A DNA stretch of 64,000 nucleotides from Allacma fusca (taxonomy: Eukaryota; Arthropoda; Collembola; Symphypleona; Sminthuridae). Shown piece by piece: positions 35,031-47,618 of the stretch. The DNA is taken from the NCBI GenBank assembly GCA_947179485.1, contig OX359248.1:44588847-44652846 (forward strand), in the 5' to 3' direction. How positions within the stretch are numbered: position 1 is the stretch's first letter; each line of letters begins with the position of its first letter. Position numbers and translations under genes: made by a program. Below the pieces are notes generated by a model. The model saw only the letters and a program-made list of their open reading frames with translations. It made no database searches and was not told the origin of the DNA.

Positions 35031-36246
35031 TTTAGCTTGCAGTTAGATTTTAGCTTGCAGTTAGATTTTGGCTTGCAGTTAGATTTTAGCTTGCAGTTAA
35101 GACAGTTTAGCTTGCAGTTAAGAAAGTTTAGCTTGCAGTTAAGAAAGTTTAGCTTGCAGTTAAGAAAGTTTAGCTTGCATTTAAGTTTAGCTTGCATTTA
35201 AGTTTAGCTTGCAGTTAAGAAAATTTAGCTTGCAGTTAAGAAAGTTTAGCTTGCAGTTAAGAAGGTTTAGCTTGCAGTTAAGAAAGTTTAGCTTGCAGTT
35301 AAGAAAGTTTAGCTTGCAGTTAAGAAAGTTTAGCTTGCAGTTAAGAAAGTTTAGCTTGCAGTTAAGAAACTTTAGCTTGCAGTTAAGAAAGTTTAGCTTG
35401 CAATTAAGAAAGTTAAGCTTGCAGTTAAGAAAGTTAAGCTTGCAGTTAAGTTTAGCTTGCAGTTAACGTCAGCTTGCAGTTAAGAAAGTTTTACTTGCAG
35501 TTAAGAAAGTTTGGCTTGCAGTTAAGAAAGTTAAGCTTGCAGTTAATAAAGTTTAGCTTGCAGTTAAGAAAGTTTAACTTGCAGTTAATAAAGTTTAGCT
35601 TGCAGTTAATAAAGTTTAGCTTGCAGTTAAGAAAGTTTAGCTTGCAGTTAAGAAATATTAGCTTTCAGTTAAGAAATTTTAGCTTGCAGTTAAGAAAGTT
35701 TAGCTTGCAGTTAAGAAAGTTTAGCTTGCCGTTAAGAAAGTTTAGCTTGCAGTTTAGAAAGTTTAGCTTGCAGTTAAGAAAGTTTAGCTTGCAGTTAAGA
35801 AAGTTTAGCTTGCAGTTAAGAAAGTTTAGCTTGCAGTTAAGAAAGTTTAGCTTGCAGTTAAGAAAGTTAAGCTTGCAGTTAAGAAAGTTTAGCTCGCAGT
35901 TAAGAAAGTTTAGCTTGCAGTTAAGAAAGTTTAGCTTGCAGTTAAGAAAGTTTAGCTTGCAGTTAAGAAAGTTTAGCTTGCAGTTAAGACAGTTTAGCTT
36001 GCAGTTAATAAAGTTTAGCTTGCAGTTAAGAAAGTTTAGCTTGCAGTTAATAAAGTTTAGCTTGCAGTTAAGAAATTTTAGCTTGCAGTTATGACAGTTT
36101 AGCTTGCAGTTAAGAAAGTTTAACTTGCAGTTAGGAAAGTTTAGCTTGCAGTTAAGAAAGTTTAGCTTGCAGTTAAGAAAGTTTAGCTTGCAGTTAAGAA
36201 AGTTTAGCTTGCAGTTAAGCAAGTTTAGCTTGCAGTTAAGTTTAGC

Positions 36247-39200
36247 TTGCAGTTAAGAAAGTTTAGCTTGCAGTTAAGGAAGTTTAGCTTGCAGTTAAGA
36301 AAGTTTAGCTTGCAGTTAAGAAAGTTTAGCTTGCAGTTAAGAAAGTTTAGCTTGCAGTTAAGAAAGTTTAGCTTGCAGTTAAGAAAGTTTAGCTTGCAGT
36401 TAAGAAAGTTTAGCTTGCAGTTAAGAAAGTTTAGCTTGCAGTTAAGAAAGTTTAGCTTGCAGTTAAGAAAGTTTAGCTTGCAGTTAGGAAAGTTTAGCTT
36501 GCAGTTTAGAAAGTTTAGCTTGCAGTTAAGAAAGTTTAGCTTGCAGTTAAGAAAGTTTAGCTTGCAGTTAAGAAAGTTTAGCTTGCAGTTAAGAAAGTTT
36601 AGCTTGCAGTTAAGAAAGTTTAGCTTGCAGTTAAGAAAGTTTAGCTTGCAGTTAAGAAAGTTTAGCTTGCAGTTAAGAAAGTTTAGCTTGCAGTTAAGAA
36701 AATTTAGCTTGCAGTTATATTTTAGCTTGCAGTTAGATTTTAGCTTGCAGTTAGATTTTAGCTTGCAGTTAAGAAAGTTTAGCTTGCAGTTAGATTTTAG
36801 CTTGCAGTTAAGAAAGTTTAGCTTGCAGTTAGATTTTAGCTTGCAGTTAAGAAAGTTTAGCTTGCAGTTGAGAAAGTTTAGCTTGCAGTTAAGAAAGTTT
36901 AGCTTGCAGTTAAGAAAGTTAAGCTTGCAGTTAAGAAAGTTTAGCTTGCAGTTAAGAAAGTTTAGCTTGCAGTTAAGAAAATTTAGCTTGCAGTTAGATT
37001 TTAGCTTGCAGTTAGATTTTAGCTTGCAGTTAAGAAAGTTTAGCTTGCAGTTAAGAAAGTTTAGCTTGCAGTTAAGAAAGTTTAGCTTGCCGTTAAGAAA
37101 GTTTAGCTTGCATTTAAGTTTAGCTTGCAGTTAAGTTTAGCTTGCAGTTAAGAAAATTTAGCTTGCAGTTAAGAAAGTTTAGCTTGCAGTTAAGAAGGTT
37201 TAGCTTGCTATTAAGAAAGTTTAGCTTGCAGTTAAGAAAGTTAAGCTTGCAGTTAAGAAAGTTTAGCTTGCAGTTAAGAAAGTTTAGCTTGCAGTTAAGA
37301 AAGTTTAGCTTGCAGTTAAGAAAGTTTAGCTTGCAGTTAAGAAAGTTTAGCTTGCAGTTAAGAAAGTTTAGCTTCCAGTTAAGAAAGTTTAGCTTGCAGT
37401 TAAGAAAGTTTAGCTTGCAGTTAAGAAAGTTTAGCTTGCAATTAAGAAAGTTAAGCTTGCAGTTAAGAAAGTTTAGCTTGCAGTTAAGTTTAGCTTGCAG
37501 TTAACGTCAGCTTGCAGTTAAGAAAGTTTTACTTGCAGTTAAGAAAGTTTGGCTTGCAGTTAAGAAAGTTAAGCTTGCAGTTAATAAAGTTTAGCTTGCA
37601 GTTAAGAAAGTTTAACTTGCAGTTAAGAAAGTTTAGCTTGCAGTTAAGAAAGTTTAGCTTGCAGTTAAGCAAGTTTAGCTTGCAGTTAAGTTTAGCTTGC
37701 AGTTAAGAAAGTTTAGCTTGCAGTTAAGGAAGTTTAGCTTGCAGTTAAGAAAGTTTAGCTTGCAGTTAAGAAAGTTTAGCTTGCAGTTAAGAAAGTTTAG
37801 CTTGCAGTTAAGAAAGTTTAGCTTGCAGTTAAGAAAGTTTAGCTTGCAGTTAAGAAAGTTGAGCTTGCAGTTAAGAAAGTTTAGCTTGCAGTTAAGAAAG
37901 TTTAGCTTGCAGTTAAGAAAGTTTAGCTTGCAGTTAGGAAAGTTTAGCTTGCAGTTTAGAAAGTTTAGCTTGCAGTTAAGAAAGTTTAGCTTGCAGTTAA
38001 GAAAGTTTAGCTTGCAGTTAAGAAAGTTTAGCTTGCAGTTAAGAAAGTTTAGCTTGCAGTTAAGAAAGTTTAGCTTGCAGTTAAGAAAGTTTAGCTTGCA
38101 GTTAAGAAAGTTTAGCTTGCAGTTAAGAAAGTTTAGCTTGCAGTTAAGAAAGTTTAGCTTGCAGTTAAGAAAATTTAGCTTGCAGTTAGATTTTAGCTTG
38201 CAGTTAAGAAAGTTTAGCTTGCAGTTAGATTTTAGCTTGCAGTTAAGAAAGTTTAGCTTGCAGTTGAGAAAGTTTAGCTTGCAGTTAAGAAAGTTTAGCT
38301 TGCAGTTAAGAAAGTTTAGCTTGCAGTTAAGAAAGTTTAGCTTGCAGTTAAGAAAGTTTAGCTTGCAGTTAAGAAAATTTAGCTTGCAGTTAGATTTTAG
38401 CTTGCAGTTAGATTTTAGCTTGCAGTTAAGAAAGTTTAGCTTGCAGTTAAGAAAGTTTAGCTTGCAGTTAAGAAAGTTTAGCTTGCCGTTAAGAAAGTTT
38501 AGCTTGCATTTAAGTTTAGCTTGCAGTTAAGTTTAGCTTGCAGTTAAGAAAATTTAGATTGCAGTTAAGAAAGTTTAGCTTGCAGTTAAGAAGGTTTAGC
38601 TTGCTATTAAGAAAGTTTAGCTTGCAGTTAAGAAAGTTTAGCTTGCAGTTAAGAAAATTTAGCTTTCAGTTAAGAAATTTTAGCTTGCAGTTAAGAAAGT
38701 TTAGCTTGCAGTTAAGAAAGTTTAGCTTGCAGTTAAGAAAGTTTAGCTTGCAGTTAAGAAAGTTTAGCTTGCAGTTAAGAAAGTTAAGCTTGCAGTTAAG
38801 AAAGTTTAGCTTGCCGTTAAGAAAGTTTAACTTGCAGTTAGGAAAGTTTAGCTTGCAGTTAAGAAAGTTTAGCTTGCAGTTAAGAAAGTTTAGCTTGCAG
38901 TTAAGAAAGTTTAGCTTGCAGTTAAGCAAGTTTAGCTTGCAGTTAAGTTTAGCTTGCAGTTAAGAAAGTTTAGCTTGCAGTTAAGGAAGTTTAGCTTGCA
39001 GTTAAGAAAGTTTAGCTTGCAGTTAAGAAAGTTTAGCTTGCAGTTAAGAAAGTTTAGCTTGCAGTTAAGAAAGTTTAGCTTGCAGTTAAGAAAGTTTAGC
39101 TTGCAGTTAAGAAAGTTTAGCTTGCAGTTAAGAAAGTTTAGCTTGCAGTTAAGAAAGTTTAGCTTGCAGTTAGGAAAGTTTAGCTTGCAGTTAGGAAAGT

Positions 39201-39400
39201 TTAGCTTGCAGTTTAGAAAGTTTAGCTTGCAGTTAAGAAAGTTTAGCTTGCAGTTAAGAAAGTTTAGCTTGCAGTTAAGAAAGTTTAGCTTGCAGTTAAG
39301 AAAGTTTAGCTTGCAGTTAAGAAAGTTTAGCTTGCAGTTAAGAAAGTTTAGCTTGCCGTTAAGAAAGTTTAGCTTGCATTTAAGTTTAGCTTGCAGTTAA
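36247..39400 (+). repeat. About 1.4 kb HOR copies with GTTAGGAAAG/CAGTTTAG pair
   Basis: Long plain 21-bp stretches carrying an early GTTAAGGAAG unit and then a GTTAGGAAAG unit followed by CAGTTTAG start at 36247, 37697 (offset 1450) and 38954. The first two continue into 18-bp tracts and GCATTTAAG (37111, 38507). The third is shortened. The same module stands at 22772, 27900, 40236 and 41505. In the copies from 38954 on, the GTTAGGAAAG unit is doubled, dating that change after the split. Confidence 0.78.
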
Positions 39401-42359
39401 GTTTAGCTTGCAGTTAAGAAAATTTAGCTTGCAGTTAAGAAAGTTTAGCTTGCAGTTAAGAAGGTTTAGCTTGCTATTAAGAAAGTTTAGCTTGCAGTTA
39501 AGAAAGTTAAGCTTGCAGTTAAGAAAGTTTAGCTTGCAGTTAAGAAAGTTTAGCTTGCAGTTAAGAAAGTTTAGCTTGCAGTTAAGAAAGTTTAGCTTGC
39601 AGTTAAGAAAGTTTAGCTTGCAGTTAAGAAAGTTTAGCTTCCAGTTAAGAAAGTTTAGCTTGCAGTTAAGAAAGTTTAGCTTGCAGTTAAGAAAGTTTAG
39701 CTTGCAATTAAGAAAGTTAAGCTTGCAGTTAAGAAAGTTTAGCTTGCAGTTAAGTTTAGCTTGCAGTTAACGTCAGCTTGCAGTTAAGAAAGTTTTACTT
39801 GCAGTTAAGAAAGTTTGGCTTGCAGTTAATAAAGTTTAGCTTGCAGTTAAGAAAGTTTAACTTGCAGTTAATAAAGTTTAGCTTGCAGTTAAGAAAGTTT
39901 AGCTTGCAGTTAAGAAAGTTTAGCTTGCAGTTAAGAAAATTTAGCTTTCAGTTAAGAAATTTTAGCTTGCAGTTAAGAAAGTTTAGCTTGCAGTTAAGAA
40001 AGTTTAGCTTGCAGTTAAGAAAGTTTAGCTTGCAGTTAAGAAAGTTTAGCTTGCAGTTAAGAAAGTTAAGCTTGCAGTTAAGAAAGTTTAGCTTGCCGTT
40101 AAGAAAGTTTAACTTGCAGTTAGGAAAGTTTAGCTTGCAGTTAAGAAAGTTTAGCTTGCAGTTAAGAAAGTTTAGCTTGCAGTTAAGAAAGTTTAGCTTG
40201 CAGTTAAGCAAGTTTAGCTTGCAGTTAAGTTTAGCTTGCAGTTAAGAAAGTTTAGCTTGCAGTTAAGGAAGTTTAGCTTGCAGTTAAGAAAGTTTAGCTT
40301 GCAGTTAAGAAAGTTTAGCTTGCAGTTAAGAAAGTTTAGCTTGCAGTTAAGAAAGTTTAGCTTGCAGTTAAGAAAGTTTAGCTTGCAGTTAAGAAAGTTT
40401 AGCTTGCAGTTAGGAAAGTTTAGCTTGCAGTTAGGAAAGTTTAGCTTGCAGTTTAGAAAGTTTAGCTTGCAGTTAAGAAAGTTTAGCTTGCAGTTTAGAA
40501 AGTTTAGCTTGCAGTTAAGAAAGTTTAGCTTGCAGTTAAGAAAGTTTAGCTTGCAGTTAAGAAAGTTTAGCTTGCAGTTAAGAAAGTTTAGCTTGCAGTT
40601 AAGAAAGTTTAGCTTGCAGTTAAGAAAGTTTAGCTTGCAGTTAAGAAGGTTTAGCTTGCTATTAAGAAAGTTTAGCTTGCAGTTAAGAAAGTTAAGCTTG
40701 CAGTTAAGAAAGTTTAGCTTGCAGTTAAGAAAGTTTAGCTTGCAGTTAAGAAAGTTTAGCTTGCAGTTAAGAAAGTTTAGCTTGCAGTTAAGAAAGTTTA
40801 GCTTGCAGTTAAGAAAGTTTAGCTTCCAGTTAAGAAAGTTTAGCTTGCAGTTAAGAAAGTTTAGCTTGCAGTTAAGAAAGTTTAGCTTGCAATTAAGAAA
40901 GTTAAGCTTGCAGTTAAGAAAGTTTAGCTTGCAGTTAAGAAAGTTTAGCTTGCAGTTAAGAAAGTTTAGCTTGCAATTAAGAAAGTTAAGCTTGCAGTTA
41001 AGAAAGTTTAGCTTGCAGTTAAGTTTAGCTTGCAGTTAACGTCAGCTTGCAGTTAAGAAAGTTTTACTTGCAGTTAAGAAAGTTTGGCTTGCAGTTAAGA
41101 AAGTTTAGCTTGCAGTTAAGAAAGTTTAACTTGCAGTTAATAAAGTTTAGCTTGCAGTTAAGAAAGTTTAGCTTGCAGTTAAGAAAGTTTAGCTTGCAGT
41201 TAAGAAAATTTAGCTTTCAGTTAAGAAATTTTAGCTTGCAGTTAAGAAAGTTTAGCTTGCAGTTAAGAAAGTTTAGCTTGCAGTTAAGAAAGTTTAGCTT
41301 GCAGTTAAGAAAGTTTAGCTTGCAGTTAAGAAAGTTAAGCTTGCAGTTAAGAAAGTTTAGCTTGCCGTTAAGAAAGTTTAACTTGCAGTTAGGAAAGTTT
41401 AGCTTGCAGTTAAGAAAGTTTAGCTTGCAGTTAAGAAAGTTTAGCTTGCAGTTAAGAAAGTTTAGCTTGCAGTTAAGCAAGTTTAGCTTGCAGTTAAGTT
41501 TAGCTTGCAGTTAAGAAAGTTTAGCTTGCAGTTAAGGAAGTTTAGCTTGCAGTTAAGAAAGTTTAGCTTGCAGTTAAGAAAGTTTAGCTTGCAGTTAAGA
41601 AAGTTTAGCTTGCAGTTAAGAAAGTTTAGCTTGCAGTTAAGAAAGTTTAGCTTGCAGTTAAGAAAGTTTAGCTTGCAGTTAAGAAAGTTTAGCTTGCAGT
41701 TAAGAAAGTTTAGCTTGCAGTTAAGAAAGTTTAGCTTGCAGTTAGGAAAGTTTAGCTTGCAGTTAGGAAAGTTTAGCTTGCAGTTTAGAAAGTTTAGCTT
41801 GCAGTTAAGAAAGTTTAGCTTGCAGTTAAGAAAGTTTAGCTTGCAGTTAAGAAAGTTTAGCTTGCAGTTAAGAAAGTTTAGCTTGCAGTTAAGAAAGTTT
41901 AGCTTGCAGTTAAGAAAGTTTAGCTTGCAGTTAAGAAAGTTTAGCTTGCAGTTAAGAAAGTTTAGCTTGCAGTTAAGAAAGTTTAGCTTGCAGTTAAGAA
42001 AATTTAGCTTGCAGTTAGATTTTAGCTTGCAGTTAAGAAAGTTTAGCTTGCAGTTAGATTTTAGCTTGCAGTTAAGAAAGTTTAGCTTGCAGTTGAGAAA
42101 GTTTAGCTTGCAGTTAAGAAAGTTTAGCTTGCAGTTAAGAAAGTTTAGCTTGCAGTTAAGAAAGTTTAGCTTGCAGTTAAGAAAGTTTAGCTTGCAGTTA
42201 AGAAAATTTAGCTTGCAGTTAGATTTTAGCTTGCAGTTAGATTTTAGCTTGCAGTTAAGAAAGTTTAGCTTGCAGTTAAGAAAGTTTAGCTTGCAGTTAA
42301 GAAAGTTTAGCTTGCCGTTAAGAAAGTTTAGCTTGCATTTAAGTTTAGCTTGCAGTTAA
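38954..42359 (+). repeat. 1282/1269-bp HOR, tandem copies
   Basis: Modules begin at 38954, 40236 and 41505 (steps 1282 and 1269). The GTTAACGTCAGC segments at 39778-40245 and 41047-41514 have equal length. They differ at one unit noted (GTTAATAAAG against GTTAAGAAAG after GTTTGGC). Both share a GCCGTTAAG, GTTTAAC, GTTAGGAAAG trio that 24.0 and 42.7 kb lack. Confidence 0.82.
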
Positions 42360-42559
42360 GTTTAGCTTGCAGTTAAGAAAATTTAGCTTGCAGTTAAGAA
42401 AGTTTAGCTTGCAGTTAAGAAGGTTTAGCTTGCTATTAAGAAAGTTTAGCTTGCAGTTAAGAAAGTTAAGCTTGCAGTTAAGAAAGTTTAGCTTGCAGTT
42501 AAGAAAGTTTAGCTTGCTGTTAAGAAAGTTTAGCTTGCAGTTAAGAAAGTTTAGCTTGC

Positions 42560-44491
42560 AGTTAAGAAAGTTTAGCTTCCAGTTAAGAAAGTTTAGCTTG
42601 CAGTTAAGAAAGTTTAGCTTGCAGTTAAGAAAGTTTAGCTTGCAATTAAGAAAGTTAAGCTTGCAGTTAAGAAAGTTTAGCTTGCAGTTAAGTTTAGCTT
42701 GCAGTTAACGTCAGCTTGCAGTTAAGAAAGTTTTACTTGCAGTTAAGAAAGTTTGGCTTGCAGTTAAGAAAGTTAAGCTTGCAGTTAATAAAGTTTAGCT
42801 TGCAGTTAAGAAAGTTTAACTTGCAGTTAATAAAGTTTAGCTTGCAGTTAAGAAAGTTTAGCTTGCAGTTAAGAAAGTTTAGCTTGCAGTTAAGAAAATT
42901 TAGCTTTCAGTTAAGAAATTTTAGCTTGCAGTTAAGAAAGTTTAGCTTGCAGTTAAGAAAGTTTAGCTTGCAGTTAAGAAAGTTTAGCTTGCAGTTAAGA
43001 AAGTTTAGCTTGCAGTTAAGAAAGTTAAGCTTGCAGTTAAGAAAGTTTAGCTTGCAGTTAAGAAAGTTTAGCTTGCAGTTAAGAAAGTTTAGCTTGCAGT
43101 TAAGAAAGTTTAGCTTGCAGTTAAGAAAGTTTAGCTTGCAGTTAAGAAAGTTTAGCTTGCAGTTAAGCAAGTTTAGCTTGCAGTTAAGTTTAGCTTGCAG
43201 TTAAGAAAGTTTAGCTTGCAGTTAAGAAAGTTTAGCTTGCAGTTAAGAACGTTTAGCTTGCAGTTAAGAAAGTTTATCTTGCAGTTAAGAAAGTTTAGCT
43301 TGCAGTTAAGAAAGTTTAGCTTGCGGTTAAGAAAGTTTAGCTTGCAGTTAAGAAAGTTTAGCTTGCAGTTAAGAAAGTTTAGCTTGCAGTTAAGAAAGTT
43401 TAGCTTGCAGTTAAGAAAATTTAGCTTGCAGTTAGATTTTAGCTTGCAGTTAGATTTTAGCTTGCAGTTAGATTTTAGCTTGCAGTTAAGAAAGTTTAGC
43501 TTGCAGTTAAGAAAGTTTAGCTTGCAGTTAAGAAAGTTTAGCTTCCAGTTAAGAAAGTTTAGCTTGCAGTTAAGAAAGTTTAGCTTGCAGTTAAGAAAGT
43601 TTAGCTTGCAATTAAGAAAGTTAAGCTTGCAGTTAAGAAAGTTTAGCTTGCAGTTAAGTTTAGGTTGCAGTTAACGTCAGCTTGCAGTTAAGAAAGTTTT
43701 ACTTGCAGTTAAGAAAGTTTGGCTTGCAGTTAAGAAAGTTAAGCTTGCAGTTAATAAAGTTTAGCTTGCAGTTAAGAAAGTTTAACTTGCAGTTAATAAA
43801 GTTTAGCTTGCAGTTAAGAAAGTTTAGCTTGCAGTTAAGAAAGTTTAGCTTGCAGTTAAGAAAATTTAGCTTTCAGTTAAGAAATTTTAGCTTGCAGTTA
43901 AGAAAGTTTAGCTTGCAGTTAAGAAAGTTTAGCTTGCAGTTAAGAAAGTTTAGCTTGCAGTTAAGAAAGTTTAGCTTGCAGTTAAGAAAGTTAAGCTTGC
44001 AGTTAAGAAAGTTTAGCTTGCAGTTAAGAAAGTTTAGCTTGCAGTTAAGAAAGTTTAGCTTGCAGTTAAGAAAGTTTAGCTTGCAGTTAAGAAAGTTTAG
44101 CTTGCAGTTAAGAAAGTTTAGCTTGCAGTTAAGCAAGTTTAGCTTGCAGTTAAGTTTAGCTTGCAGTTAAGAAAGTTTAGCTTGCAGTTAAGAAAGTTTA
44201 GCTTGCAGTTAAGAACGTTTAGCTTGCAGTTAAGAAAGTTTAGCTTGCAGTTAAGAAAGTTTAGCTTGCAGTTAAGAAAGTTTAGCTTGCGGTTAAGAAA
44301 GTTTAGCTTGCAGTTAAGAAAGTTTAGCTTGCAGTTAAGAAAGTTTAGCTTGCAGTTAAGAAAGTTTAGCTTGCAGTTAAGAAAATTTAGCTTGCAGTTA
44401 GATTTTAGCTTGCAGTTAGATTTTAGCTTGCAGTTAGATTTTAGCTTGCAGTTAAGAAAGTTTAGCTTGCAGTTAAGAAAGTTTAGCTTGC
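42560..44491 (+). repeat. 966-bp HOR, two tandem copies
   Basis: The markers GCTTCCAG (42574/43540), GTTAACGTCAGC (42704/43670), GCAAG (43167/44133) and the 18-bp triplet (43425/44391) are all 966 bp apart, which is 46 x 21. In copy 1 the 18-bp triplet runs after three monomers into a GCTTCCAG unit, skipping the CTTGCCG cluster. That gives the likely unequal-exchange junction at about 43.5 kb. Private variants: TTTATCTTGC at about 43274 and TTTAGGTTGC at about 43662. Confidence 0.88.
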
Positions 44492-44893
44492 AGTTAAGAA
44501 AGTTTAGCTTGCCGTTAAGAAAGTTTAGCTTGCCGTTAAGAAAGTTTAGCTTGCCGTTAAGAAAGTTTAGCTTGCCGTTAAGAAAGTTTAGCTTGCAGTT
44601 AAGAAAGTTTAGCTTGCAGTTGAGAAAGTTTAGCTTGCAGTTAAGAAAGTTTAGCTTGCAGTTAAGAAAGTTTAGCTTGCAGTTAAGAAAGTTTAGCTTG
44701 CAGTTAAGAAAGTTTAGCTTGCAGTTAAGAAAATTTAGCTTGCAGTTAGATTTTAGCTTGCAGTTAGATTTTAGCTTGCAGTTAAGAAAGTTTAGCTTGC
44801 AGTTAAGAAAGTTTAGCTTGCAGTTAAGAAAGTTTAGCTTGCCGTTAAGAAAGTTTAGCTTGCATTTAAGTTTAGCTTGCAGTTAAGTTTAGC

Positions 44894-47086
44894 TTGCAGT
44901 TAAGAAAATTTAGCTTGCAGTTAAGAAAGTTTAGCTTGCAGCTAAGAAGGTTTAGCTTGCTATTAAGAAAGTTTAGCTTGCAGTTAAGAAAGTTAAGCTT
45001 GCAGTTAAGAAAGTTTAGCTTGCAGTTAAGAAAGTTTAGCTTGCAGTTAAGAAAGTTTAGCTTGCAGTTTAGAAAGTTTAGCTTGCAGTTAAGAAAGTTT
45101 AGCTTGCAGTTAAGAAAGTTTAGCTTGCAGTTAAGAAAGTTTAGCTTGCAGTTAAGAAAGTTTAGCTTGCAGTTAAGAAAGTTTAGCTTGCAGTTAAGAA
45201 AGTTTAGCTTGCAGTTAAGCAAGTTTAGCTTGCAGTTAAGTTTAGCTTGCAGTTAAGAAAGTTTAGCTTGCAGTAAAGAAAGTTTAGCTTGCAGTTAAGA
45301 ACGTTTAGCTTGCAGTTAAGAAAGTTTAGCTTGCAGTTAAGAAAGTTTAGCTTGCAGTTAAGAAAGTTTAGCTTGCGGTTAAGAAAGTTTAGCTTGCAGT
45401 TAAGAAAGTTTAGCTTGCAGTTAAGAAAGTTTAGCTTGCAGTTAAGAAAGTTTAGCTTGCAGTTAAGAAAGTTTAGCTTGCAGTTAGATTTTAGCTTGCA
45501 GTTAGATTTTAGCTTGCAGTTAGATTTTAGCTTGCAGTTAAGAAAGTTTAGCTTGCAGTTAAGAAAGTTTAGCTTGCAGTTAAGAAAGTTTAGCTTGCCG
45601 TTAAGAAAGTTTAGCTTGCCGTTAAGAAAGTTTAGCTTGCCGTTAAGAAAGTTTAGCTTGCCGTTAAGAAAGTTTAGCTTGCAGTTAAGAAAGTTTAGCT
45701 TGCAGTTGAGAAAGTTTAGCTTGCAGTTAAGAAAGTTTAGCTTGCAGTTAAGAAAGTTTAGCTTGCAGTTAAGAAAGTTTAGCTTGCAGTTAAGAAAGTT
45801 TAGCTTGCAGTTAAGAAAATTTAGCTTGCAGTTAGATTTTAGCTTGCAGTTAGATTTTAGCTTGCAGTTAAGAAAGTTTAGCTTGCAGTTAAGAAAGTTT
45901 AGCTTGCAGTTAAGAAAGTTTAGCTTGCCGTTAAGAAAGTTTAGCTTGCATTTAAGTTTAGCTTGCAGTTAAGTTTAGCTTGCAGTTAAGAAAATTTAGC
46001 TTGCAGTTAAGAAAGTTTAGCTTGCAGCTAAGAAGGTTTAGCTTGCTATTAAGAAAGTTTAGCTTGCAGTTAAGAAAGTTAAGCTTGCAGTTAAGAAAGT
46101 TTAGCTTGCAGTTAAGAAAGTTTAGCTTGCAGTTAAGAAAGTTTAGCTTGCAGTTTAGAAAGTTTAGCTTGCAGTTAAGAAAGTTTAGCTTGCAGTTAAG
46201 AAAGTTTAGCTTGCAGTTAAGAAAGTTTAGCTTGCAGTTAAGAAAGTTTAGCTTGCAGTTAAGAAAGTTTAGCTTGCAGTTAAGAAAGTTTAGCTTGCAG
46301 TTAAGCAAGTTTAGCTTGCAGTTAAGTTTAGCTTGCAGTTAAGAAAGTTTAGCTTGCAGTAAAGAAAGTTTAGCTTGCAGTTAAGAACGTTTAGCTTGCA
46401 GTTAAGAAAGTTTAGCTTGCAGTTAAGAAAGTTTAGCTTGCAGTTAAGAAAGTTTAGCTTGCGGTTAAGAAAGTTTAGCTTGCAGTTAAGAAAGTTTAGC
46501 TTGCAGTTAAGAAAGTTTAGCTTGCAGTTAAGAAAGTTTAGCTTGCAGTTAAGAAAGTTTAGCTTGCAGTTAAGAAAATTTAGCTTGCAGTTAGATTTTA
46601 GCTTGCAGTTAGATTTTAGCTTGCAGTTAGATTTTAGCTTGCAGTTAAGAAAGTTTAGCTTGCAGTTAAGAAAGTTTAGCTTGCAGTTAAGAAAGTTTAG
46701 CTTGCCGTTAAGAAAGTTTAGCTTGCCGTTAAGAAAGTTTAGCTTGCCGTTAAGAATGTTTAGCTTGCCGTTAAGAAAGTTTAGCTTGCAGTTAAGAAAG
46801 TTTAGCTTGCAGTTGAGAAAGTTTAGCTTGCAGTTAAGAAAGTTTAGCTTGCAGTTAAGAAAGTTTAGCTTGCAGTTAAGAAAGTTTAGCTTGCAGTTAA
46901 GAAAGTTTAGCTTGCAGTTAAGAAAATTTAGCTTGCAGTTAGATTTTAGCTTGCAGTTAGATTTTAGCTTGCAGTTAAGAAAGTTTAGCTTGCAGTTAAG
47001 AAAGTTTAGCTTGCAGTTAAGAAAGTTTAGCTTGCCGTTAAGAAAGTTTAGCTTGCATTTAAGTTTAGCTTGCAGTTAAGTTTAGC
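44894..47086 (+). repeat. 1086-bp HOR, copies 1 and 2
   Basis: Copy 1 spans 44894-45979 and copy 2 45980-47086 (one extra 21-bp unit). Both carry the rare GCAGCTAAGAAGG unit (44939, 46025) and GCAGTAAAG units (about 45271, 46357), plus matching 18-bp tracts and a four-unit CTTGCCG cluster. The 1086-bp identity reaches back to about 44203. Copy 2 has GAATG in the CTTGCCG cluster. Confidence 0.9.
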
Positions 47087-47618
47087 TTGCAGTTAAGAAA
47101 ATTTAGCTTGCAGTTAAGAAAGTTTAGCTTGCAGTTAAGAAAGTTAAGCTTGCAGTTAAGAAAGTTTAGCTTGCAGTTAAGAAAGTTTAGCTTGCAGTTA
47201 AGAAAGTTTAGCTTGCAGTTAAGAAAGTTTAGCTTGCAGTTAAGAAAGTTTAGCTTGCAGTTAAGAAAGTTTAGCTTCCAGTTAAGAAAGTTTAGCTTGC
47301 AGTTAAGAAAGTTTAGCTTGCAGTTAAGAAAGTTAAGCTTGCAGTTAAGAAAGTTTTGCTTGCAGTTAAGAAAGTTTAGCTTGCAGTTAAGAAAGTTTAG
47401 CTTGCAGTTAAGAAAGTTTAGCTTGCAGTTAAGAAAGTTTAGCTTGCAGTTAAGAAAATTTAGCTTGCAGTTAGATTTTAGCTTGCAGTTAGATTTTAGC
47501 TTGCAGTTAAGAAAGTTTAGCTTGCAGTTAAGAAAGTTTAGCTTGCAGTTAAGAAAGTTTAGCTTGCCGTTAAGAAAGTTTAGCTTGCATTTAAGTTTAG
47601 CTTGCAGTTAAGTTTAGC
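47087..47618 (+). repeat. 532-bp partial cycle
   Basis: It begins like 47619 (AAAATTT unit, GTTAAGC unit, plain monomers, GCTTCCAG unit). It then jumps after a GTTTTGC unit to the end of the 18-bp segment and GCATTTAAG. It omits the GTTAACGTCAGC segment altogether and reads as a deletion derivative of the 1582-bp cycle. Confidence 0.75.

Noticed and set aside
36708..36725. TTATATTTT as a TATA-like promoter
   Set aside because: It is a one-base variant of the 18-bp TTAGATTTT unit, found once, with no gene downstream.
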